Origin: an uncultured Lachnospiraceae bacterium
Lineage (GTDB): Bacteria > Bacillota > Clostridia > Lachnospirales > Lachnospiraceae
Assembly (NCBI GenBank): GCA_900316075.1
Contig: ONBT01000012.1
Location: 1-55,914, forward strand
Direction of reading: 5' to 3'
DNA length: 55,914 nt
Within the stretch, counting starts at the first letter, position 1; each line of letters opens with the position of its first letter. Shown here piece after piece: positions 50,181 to 55,914 of the stretch. The notes beneath the pieces are model-generated. The model had not been told where the DNA came from. It saw only the letters and a list, made by a program, of their open reading frames with translations, and made no database searches. A program made the position numbers and the translations under genes.

Positions 50181-52844
50181 TTGAAGGAACTGAAGAAGAC
50201 GTATGATCCCGCAGATATTGAGGACCGCCTTTACAGCAAGTGGGAGAAGAACGGCTATTTTCACGCCGAGGTGGATGAGAAGAAAAAGGCATTTTCTATA
50301 GTAATGCCCCCGCCCAATATCACGGGCCAGCTTCACATGGGCCACGCCCTCGACAATACCATGCAGGATATCCTGGCCCGCTACAAGCGGATGGAAGGTT
50401 ATCAGGTCCTCTGGCAGCCGGGCACCGATCATGCGTCGATTGCCACCGAGGTCAAGGTTACGAATACCCTGAAGGAACAGGGCATTGACAAGCACGACCT
50501 GGGCCGGGAGGGCTTCCTCGAGAAGTGCTGGGACTGGCGGAAGGAATACGGCGGCCGCATCATCAAGCAGCTGAAAAAGATGGGCTCATCCGCTGACTGG
50601 CAGCGGGAGCGCTTCACCATGGATGAGGGCTGCAGTGACGCGGTTCTCACCACCTTCATCGGCCTCTACAAGAAGGGCTATATCTACAAGGGCAAGCGGA
50701 TGGTCAACTGGTGCCCCCACTGCAAGACCTCCATTTCGGATGCGGAAGTCGAGTACCAGGAGCAGGCTTCCCATTTCTGGCATATCAAGTATCCCCTGAT
50801 CGAGGACAATGGCAAGGTTTCAAAGACCCGCTTCCTCGAATTTGCGACGACCCGGCCTGAGACCATGCTGGGCGATACGGCTGTAGCGGTAAACCCGGAG
50901 GATCCCCGCTATAAGGACCTGATCGGCAAAGAAGTCATGCTTCCGATCGTGAACCGCCCCATCCCCATCGTCGCTGATGAGCACGCGGACATGGAAGAGG
51001 GGACCGGTGTCGTAAAGATTACCCCGGCCCACGACCCCAACGACTTCGAGGTCGGGAAGCGCCATGACCTGCCCGTTATCAATATCTTAAACGACGACGC
51101 CACCATCAATGAAAACGGCGGCAAATATCAGGGCATGGACCGCTACGAGGCAAGAAAGGCCATCGTCAAGGAACTCGACGAGATGGGCCTCCTCGTTTCC
51201 ATCGAGGATCTGACCCACAATGTCGGCACCCACGACCGGTGCGGGACCACCATCGAACCCATGGTGAAAGACCAGTGGTTCGTGAAGATGGACGAGCTGA
51301 TAAAACCCGCCGTCAAGGCCGTAAAGACCGGCGAAATCAAGCTCCTTCCCAAGCGGATGGAGAAGAATTACTTCAACTGGACCGACAATATAAGGGATTG
51401 GTGCATTTCCCGCCAGCTCTGGTGGGGCCACCGGATTCCCGCTTACTATTGCGACGACTGCGGAGAAATGGTCGTTGCCCGCGAAATGCCGAAGGTCTGC
51501 CCCAAGTGCGGCGGCAGGCGCTTCACCCAGGACCCGGATACCCTCGATACCTGGTTTTCTTCGGCCCTCTGGCCCTTCTCTACATTAGGGTGGCCCAAGA
51601 AGACGAAGGAACTCAAGTACTTCTATCCGACGGATGTCCTGGTCACGGGCTATGACATTATCTTCTTCTGGGTCATCCGGATGATCTTCTCCGGCTATGA
51701 GCAGATGGGAGAAGCCCCCTTCCACACGGTTCTCTTCCACGGCCTGGTCCGCGACGACCAGGGACGGAAGATGAGTAAGTCCCTGGGCAACGGCATTGAC
51801 CCCCTTGAAGTCATAGATAAATACGGAGCCGACGCCCTGCGGCTGACTCTCATCACCGGAAACGCGCCCGGCAACGACATGCGTTTCTACTGGGAGCGGG
51901 TCGAGAATTCCCGGAATTTTGCGAACAAGGTCTGGAACGCCTCCCGTTTCATCATGATGAATCTGCCGGACGGAGACCTTCCTTATCCGGATGACAAAGA
52001 CTTCGGCGTCGAGGACAAGTGGATCATCAGCCGGGTCAACACCCTGGCAAAAGAGGTCACGGAAAACCTCGACAAGTTCGAGCTGGGCATCGCCGTACAG
52101 AAGGTCTATGACTTCCTCTGGGACGAGTTCTGCGACTGGTATATCGAGCTTGTAAAGCCCCGGATCTGGGGCCATATGGGAGAGACCTCGAAGAATGCGG
52201 CCCTCTTTACATTGAAGTGCGTGCTTTCCCGGGCCCTGAAGATGCTTCATCCCTTTATGCCCTTCATCACGGAAGAAATCTACTGCACCCTGCATCCCGA
52301 GGAGGAGTCCATCATGATTTCCTCCTGGCCTGTCTACAAGAAGTCCCTCTCCTTCCCGAAAGAAGAGAAGGCCATCGGTCATATCATGGACCTGGTCCGG
52401 GGCGTGCGGAATCTGAAGACCGAGATGGACGTTCCGCCGGCGAAGAAGGCGAAAGTCTATATCGTTTCTGCAAACGCCGCCCTGCGGAAGACCTTCAAGG
52501 ACAATACGGCCGTCTATTCGACCCTGGCAGGCTTCACGGACGTGGAGGTTTTCACGGACGAAAAGAAGGTGCCGGATGTAGCAAATTGCGTTTCCGCGGT
52601 CATCCCCGGAGCCACGGCCTACCTGCCCCTGTCCGAGCTCGTCGACATGGCGAAAGAGCGGGAGCGGCTTGAAAAGGAGAAGGCCCGCCTCGAAAGCGAA
52701 CTTGCGCGCTCGAAAGGCATGCTTTCGAACGAGAAGTTCCTTTCTAAGGCCCCGGCCGACAAGGTCGCTGCCGAGAAGGAAAAGCAGAAGAAGTACGAAG
52801 ACATGATGGCCGACGTTCTTGCCCGTCTGAAAAAACTGGGCTGA
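50181..52844 (+). CDS. valS: Valyl-tRNA synthetase
   Basis: 887-residue class I synthetase. Seen: MPPPNITGQLHMGHALDNT (HIGH-type motif), the editing domain (FATTRPETMLGDTAVAV), a zinc-binding CDDCGEMV/CPKCGG pair, RKMSKSLGNGIDPLEV (KMSKS), and a C-terminal coiled coil of ~65 residues (KERERLEKEKARLESELARS). Start TTG 50181 has GAAGGAG 8 nt upstream. Length and domains are those of ordinary bacterial ValRS. Confidence 0.97.
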   Translation: MKELKKTYDPADIEDRLYSKWEKNGYFHAEVDEKKKAFSIVMPPPNITGQLHMGHALDNTMQDILARYKRMEGYQVLWQPGTDHASIATEVKVTNTLKEQGIDKHDLGREGFLEKCWDWRKEYGGRIIKQLKKMGSSADWQRERFTMDEGCSDAVLTTFIGLYKKGYIYKGKRMVNWCPHCKTSISDAEVEYQEQASHFWHIKYPLIEDNGKVSKTRFLEFATTRPETMLGDTAVAVNPEDPRYKDLIGKEVMLPIVNRPIPIVADEHADMEEGTGVVKITPAHDPNDFEVGKRHDLPVINILNDDATINENGGKYQGMDRYEARKAIVKELDEMGLLVSIEDLTHNVGTHDRCGTTIEPMVKDQWFVKMDELIKPAVKAVKTGEIKLLPKRMEKNYFNWTDNIRDWCISRQLWWGHRIPAYYCDDCGEMVVAREMPKVCPKCGGRRFTQDPDTLDTWFSSALWPFSTLGWPKKTKELKYFYPTDVLVTGYDIIFFWVIRMIFSGYEQMGEAPFHTVLFHGLVRDDQGRKMSKSLGNGIDPLEVIDKYGADALRLTLITGNAPGNDMRFYWERVENSRNFANKVWNASRFIMMNLPDGDLPYPDDKDFGVEDKWIISRVNTLAKEVTENLDKFELGIAVQKVYDFLWDEFCDWYIELVKPRIWGHMGETSKNAALFTLKCVLSRALKMLHPFMPFITEEIYCTLHPEEESIMISSWPVYKKSLSFPKEEKAIGHIMDLVRGVRNLKTEMDVPPAKKAKVYIVSANAALRKTFKDNTAVYSTLAGFTDVEVFTDEKKVPDVANCVSAVIPGATAYLPLSELVDMAKERERLEKEKARLESELARSKGMLSNEKFLSKAPADKVAAEKEKQKKYEDMMADVLARLKKLG

Positions 52845-52877
52845 CCATTATGCTCCGGATTCGGTGTATTATTTCTC

Positions 52878-53321
52878 ATGACTAATGTAAATCCCCAGAC
52901 TTCTTCCGGAACCTCTCCGGAGGAGCTCATGGAAAAAGCAAAGGAGGCCCGGAAGGCTTCCTACTCCCCCTATTCGGGCTTTGCCGTTGGCGCCGCGCTT
53001 CTTTGCGCGGACGGGACCGTCTATACGGGGGCGAATATTGAAAACTCTTCCTACCCTGTCGGCATCTGTGCCGAGCGGGTGGCCCTTTTCAAGGCTGTTT
53101 CGGAGGGGCACAGGGACGACCTTGTAGCGCTGGCCCTCTGCGGAGGCAAGGGTACAGATTTCGTATTCTGCCCTCCCTGCGGCATGTGTCGGCAGGCCCT
53201 GTCCGAGTTCTGCCCCGAGGGATTTCCATTATTCATAATGAACGACGGGGGCGAAGGGTATACGAAAACCACGCTCGGAGAGCTTCTGCCCGGAGCCTTC
53301 GGTAAGGATGCACTCAAATGA
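52878..53321 (+). CDS. cdd: Cytidine deaminase
   Basis: 147 residues. Seen: YSPYSGFAVGAALL, CAERVALFKA with the zinc Cys and catalytic Glu, and PPCGMCRQAL with the other two zinc cysteines. It deaminates cytidine and deoxycytidine. ATG 52878 lacks a Shine-Dalgarno and sits in CATGACTAATGTAAAT, similar to the start of the DHHW gene. It overlaps the next small gene by 4 nt. Confidence 0.94.
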   Translation: MTNVNPQTSSGTSPEELMEKAKEARKASYSPYSGFAVGAALLCADGTVYTGANIENSSYPVGICAERVALFKAVSEGHRDDLVALALCGGKGTDFVFCPPCGMCRQALSEFCPEGFPLFIMNDGGEGYTKTTLGELLPGAFGKDALK

Positions 53322-53470
53322 TTGATTTCGAAGAAGAACTGAAGAAATTCAAGCCCGCCATGGAGGTGGAGGACGCGGCCGATATCATCCGCCGGTCCGA
53401 CCTGACGGACATGATCGACATCATGAAGAAACTGACGGAAGAGAACGCGGAGCGCAAGGACAGACGGTGA
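53318..53470 (+). CDS. Small acidic/charged protein of unknown function, 50 aa
   Basis: A 50-residue ORF in ATGA overlap with cdd and ending 1 nt before the zinc-ribbon gene. Charged and helical in character (EELKKFKPAMEVEDAADIIR, then DLTDMIDIMKKLTEENAERK). The two overlaps and codon use like its neighbours argue that it is real. Function not recognised. Confidence 0.7.
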   Translation: MIDFEEELKKFKPAMEVEDAADIIRRSDLTDMIDIMKKLTEENAERKDRR

Positions 53471-53471
53471 T

Positions 53472-54215
53472 ATGAGGTGCTATTCCTGCGACTACGAATT
53501 TGATAATGAAACCGGGGTCTGCCCCAACTGCGGGACGGACAACCGCCTCTACAGGGCAATTCTGTCTTCTTCCGCCCGCTGCTACAACGAGGGACTGGAA
53601 CTGGCGAAGGTGCGGAACCTGACCGGGGCCGCGAACAAGCTCACGGCTGCCCTCCGTTTCGACAAGATGAACACGGACGCCCGGAACCTCCTGGGTCTCG
53701 TCTATTTTGAGACCGGGGAGACGGTCCTGGCCATCCGGGAGTGGGTCATCAGCAAGAACCTGCAGGCCGAGGACAATGAGGTCGACCGCTACTTAAATGA
53801 GATCGAGTACGGGCCGGGCCTCCTGCAGCAGCTCGACGATACGAACCGGAAATATAATCAGGCCCTTGCCTACTGCCAGGAGGGGAGCCGGGACCTGACC
53901 CGGATTCAGCTGAAACGGGTTCTGAAGAACAATCCCCGGATGGTCAAGGCCAGGCAGCTTCTGGCCCTCATCTACATGCAGGACGACGAGTACGAGAATG
54001 CCCGAAAGGAACTACGATACGCAATGCGTATCGACGGAGGCAATCCCCTGACGGTCTCCTACTTAAACGAGGTCAATGACTACCTCAGGGAGAAGAACGA
54101 AAAGAAGAAGAGCAAGGCAGCAAAGAAGGAAGCCGTGGCCTTCCAGGACGGACGGTCGTCATGCCCAAGCAGACCTTCATCGAAGCCCTGGATTCCAGTA
54201 AGGGCGGCATCTTAA
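53472..54215 (+). CDS. Zinc-ribbon/TPR protein, N-terminal part of a probably frameshifted gene
   Basis: 247 residues: an N-terminal zinc ribbon (CYSCDYEFDNETGVCPNCG) and TPR-like helices (AANKLTAALRFDKMNTDARN, ARQLLALIYMQDDEYENARK). After FQDGR (nt ~54157) the sequence becomes atypical. In the next frame the same bases read GRTVVMPKQTF and continue in the downstream ORF, so one base appears lost near 54145-54155. The two ORFs most likely form one protein of about 500 residues with a membrane segment and TPRs on both sides. Confidence 0.75.
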   Translation: MRCYSCDYEFDNETGVCPNCGTDNRLYRAILSSSARCYNEGLELAKVRNLTGAANKLTAALRFDKMNTDARNLLGLVYFETGETVLAIREWVISKNLQAEDNEVDRYLNEIEYGPGLLQQLDDTNRKYNQALAYCQEGSRDLTRIQLKRVLKNNPRMVKARQLLALIYMQDDEYENARKELRYAMRIDGGNPLTVSYLNEVNDYLREKNEKKKSKAAKKEAVAFQDGRSSCPSRPSSKPWIPVRAAS

Positions 54216-54970
54216 ATATCCTCATCGGCATCGTGATCGGCCTTCTGGTCTGCATTTTTCTGGTGGTGCCGGAGGTGCGGCAGCGGGAGAATTCCTCGAC
54301 GGCCAATGCCCTGGTAAGTGCCAATGAGAACGCAGCCAATTCCGCCACGGATGTGACGGCTCTGCAGTCCCAGGTCAGCGACCTGCAGACGAAGCTCGAC
54401 CAGTACGAGGGTCAGTCGGACGTGAAGACTTCCTACGAGAAGCTCATTGCCGCCATGAGCGCGGCGACGGCCGGGGATGCGGAGACCGCCAAGGCGGCCC
54501 TTTCCGCCGTAAACCGGGATGTCCTTGATGCCTCCGGTCAGGCGGCCTATGACAATGTGTCGGGCACCATCAATGCGGCAGCGGCCCAGGCGGCTTTTGA
54601 CGCGGCGGAGACGGCAAGAAATTCGGGCGATTACGACACGGCCATCACCCAGTACCTGGCCTGCCTGGCCATCGATGAGCGCTATTCGGATGGGGACGCC
54701 CTCTACCGCATCGCCCAGTGCTACGAAAAGAAGAATGACACGGCAAACGCCGTAGTCTATTACCAGAAGCTGGCCGAATACTTTCCGGATACGAAGAACG
54801 GCCGTAAGGCCGCCCGGAAGGTTACCTCCCTAGGAGGTGCAGCCGCAGAAACGAATACAACCGATAATACCGGAGCCGTGACAGATACGACAGGCACGGC
54901 TGCAGAAAATACCGGAGCCGCAGCAGATACCACAACAGATGCGGCTCAGCAAGGAGATACTGGAGAATGA
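54161..54970 (+). CDS. Membrane TPR protein, C-terminal part of the probably frameshifted gene
   Basis: 269 residues in the +1 frame relative to the preceding ORF. One membrane helix (ILNILIGIVIGLLVCIFLVV), a short coiled coil (TALQSQVSDLQTKLDQYEG), TPR-like repeats (ARNSGDYDTAITQYLACLAI, YRIAQCYEKKNDTANAVVYY) and a Thr/Asp/Ala-rich tail. ATG 54161 has no good ribosome site, which supports its being the second half of the upstream gene. It overlaps the next gene by 4 nt. Likely role: membrane-bound scaffold. Confidence 0.78.
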   Translation: MPKQTFIEALDSSKGGILNILIGIVIGLLVCIFLVVPEVRQRENSSTANALVSANENAANSATDVTALQSQVSDLQTKLDQYEGQSDVKTSYEKLIAAMSAATAGDAETAKAALSAVNRDVLDASGQAAYDNVSGTINAAAAQAAFDAAETARNSGDYDTAITQYLACLAIDERYSDGDALYRIAQCYEKKNDTANAVVYYQKLAEYFPDTKNGRKAARKVTSLGGAAAETNTTDNTGAVTDTTGTAAENTGAAADTTTDAAQQGDTGE

Positions 54971-55599
54971 ACAAGAAAGCCATGGACACGCTGACATACG
55001 GTCTTTATGTCCTGACGGCAAGGGAAAACGAGCGGGACAACGGCTGCATAGTGAATACCGCCTTTCAGGTGACGAGCAGGCCCAACCGCATTGCCTTCGC
55101 GGTGAACCAGTCGAACCTGACCCATGATATGCTGCTTCGGACCGGGCGCTGTAATCTTTCGGTCCTTTCGACGGAGGCCCCTTTCGACCTCTTCGAGCGC
55201 TTCGGTTTCCAGACGGGGAAGGATGCTGATAAGTTCAAGGATTGTTCGGACTGCAAACGGGCTGAAAACGGCATCTACTATATCACGAAGGGGACCAAGG
55301 CCTATTTGTCCTGTGAGGCCGAATCCATGCTGTCTCTTGAGACCCACACCCTTTTCGTGGTCCGGGTCAAGGACATGGACGTCCTTTCGGACGCCGAGAG
55401 CCTGACCTATGACTATTACCACGCCCACATCAAGCCGGCCGGCTACGGGGCCGAGGCGGCAAGCGAGGACCAGAAGATTTTCCGCTGCAACACCTGCGGC
55501 TACGAGTTCGTCGGAGACTCCCTCCCGGCTGACTTCGTCTGCCCCATCTGCGGGGCCAAGGCAAATAACTTCCGCAGCGTGGAATCCCTGATCTCGTGA
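54967..55599 (+). CDS. Flavin reductase-rubredoxin fusion
   Basis: 210 residues. Residues 1-155 are a flavin reductase-like FMN-binding domain (GLYVLTARENERDNGCIVNT, NRIAFAVNQSNLTHDML); residues ~170-205 are rubredoxin (FRCNTCGYEFVGD, FVCPICGA). Such fusions are NAD(P)H-dependent rubredoxin reductases that feed flavodiiron proteins for oxygen or NO detoxification in anaerobes. Starts in an ATGA overlap with AAGGAG upstream. No flavodiiron gene is in the window. Confidence 0.92.
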   Translation: MNKKAMDTLTYGLYVLTARENERDNGCIVNTAFQVTSRPNRIAFAVNQSNLTHDMLLRTGRCNLSVLSTEAPFDLFERFGFQTGKDADKFKDCSDCKRAENGIYYITKGTKAYLSCEAESMLSLETHTLFVVRVKDMDVLSDAESLTYDYYHAHIKPAGYGAEAASEDQKIFRCNTCGYEFVGDSLPADFVCPICGAKANNFRSVESLIS

Positions 55600-55628
55600 C
55601 CGCCTGATTTACGTAGAACCTATATTTC

Positions 55629-55914
55629 ATGTCCAAGCAAGAACAAAACACATCTCCTTCGGCTGAAAACGGACGCCTGTCTGTCCGGTCCAGTGTCCTT
55701 TGGAATACGGCCGGCAGTATCTTCTACTACTTCTGCCAGTGGCTGATGACAGCCCTCGTGGTCCGTATCTCCGGAGTGGAGACGGCCGGAATTCTGGCCC
55801 TGTGCATTTCGTCCGGAAATATCTGGATTGCCATTGCCAATTTCGGCATGCACAATTTCCAGGCCAGCGACACGAAGGACAAGTACTCTTTCGACACCTA
55901 TCTTGCCAGCCGCT
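55629..55914 (+). CDS. Polysaccharide flippase-like membrane protein, 3' end missing
   Basis: 95 residues visible before the window ends. RLSVRSSVLWNTAGSIFYYF, CQWLMTALVVRISG and ILALCISSGNIWIAIANFG fit the first two or three helices of a Wzx/MATE-type lipopolysaccharide or teichoic flippase. It would export glycan subunits such as those made by the transferases at 43245-49285. ATG 55629 has no clear Shine-Dalgarno. Confidence 0.75.
   Translation, partial: MSKQEQNTSPSAENGRLSVRSSVLWNTAGSIFYYFCQWLMTALVVRISGVETAGILALCISSGNIWIAIANFGMHNFQASDTKDKYSFDTYLASR

Overview
The window looks like a chromosome segment of a strictly anaerobic, fairly GC-rich member of the Clostridia, most likely a Lachnospiraceae-type gut organism. 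This rests on gene content rather than any marker gene: SsnA/YgfK/YgeX/YgeY purine-catabolic genes, a rubredoxin-flavin reductase fusion, Rrf2-MetY-CysK, TTG and GTG starts beside ATG, and strong Shine-Dalgarno sites. No rRNA, tRNA, insertion sequence, phage gene or CRISPR-Cas gene was found.

Region 1 (1-18864, all +) is a purine and heterocycle catabolism block. It holds a hydantoinase (cut by the window start), a three-subunit molybdenum hydroxylase (Mo, 2Fe-2S and FAD subunits), SsnA, a short YgfK, diaminopropionate ammonia-lyase YgeX, YgeY, a D-aminoacylase-like amidohydrolase and a second fused hydroxylase (2Fe-2S + Mo domains). Directly behind come the cofactor genes: MocA-like nucleotidyltransferase, MoeA/MogA-fold protein, a domain-swapped XdhC, MoaA and a MOSC-MogA fusion. 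After an M3 peptidase (18983-20656) the theme resumes with a molybdate ABC transporter (modA, modB, modC), moaC, a xanthine phosphoribosyltransferase and a LuxR-type regulator (20748-25689). So molybdate uptake, most of molybdopterin synthesis, two hydroxylases, ring-opening amidohydrolases, purine salvage and a candidate regulator lie together. A carbamate kinase at 42272 could recover ATP from carbamoyl phosphate made by the pathway.

Region 2 (25884-33187) looks like amine, opine or imino-acid catabolism. Four genes form a multi-subunit FAD dehydrogenase (2Fe-2S subunit, FAD/NAD subunit with 4Fe-4S motifs, BFD-like subunit, DAO-type subunit). An ornithine cyclodeaminase-like protein follows, abnormally fused to the tail of an APC permease. 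A convergent polar amino acid ABC transporter comes next. Region 3 (33301-37879, -) holds a DUF362 ferredoxin-like protein with a probable N-terminal frameshift, a 478-nt gap with structured elements and a candidate small RNA, and a DHHW/MBOAT pair for polysaccharide O-acylation.

Region 4 (38021-41143) is sulfur metabolism: an Rrf2 regulator divergent from metY and cysK, with a cysteine-rich 30-codon leader ORF in the metY leader. An HD-GYP phosphodiesterase and carbamate kinase follow. Region 5 (43245-49285) is surface glycan synthesis: two GT2 enzymes, a DUF4422 protein and a convergent 1000-residue RgpF-type protein. Region 6 (49286-55914) has a six-copy 52-bp tandem array, an orphan HTH protein, valS, cdd, a 50-aa protein, a zinc-ribbon/TPR protein split by a probable frameshift, flavin reductase-rubredoxin and the start of a polysaccharide flippase.

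The most unusual non-coding signals are two arrays with exactly the same 52-bp period (22551-22722 and 49361-49672). They share a short core and appear to belong to one undescribed repeat family. Next are the Cys-rich leader peptide of the sulfur operon, the enzyme-permease chimera at 29394-30758, and the orphan promoter-terminator unit at 34695-34906.
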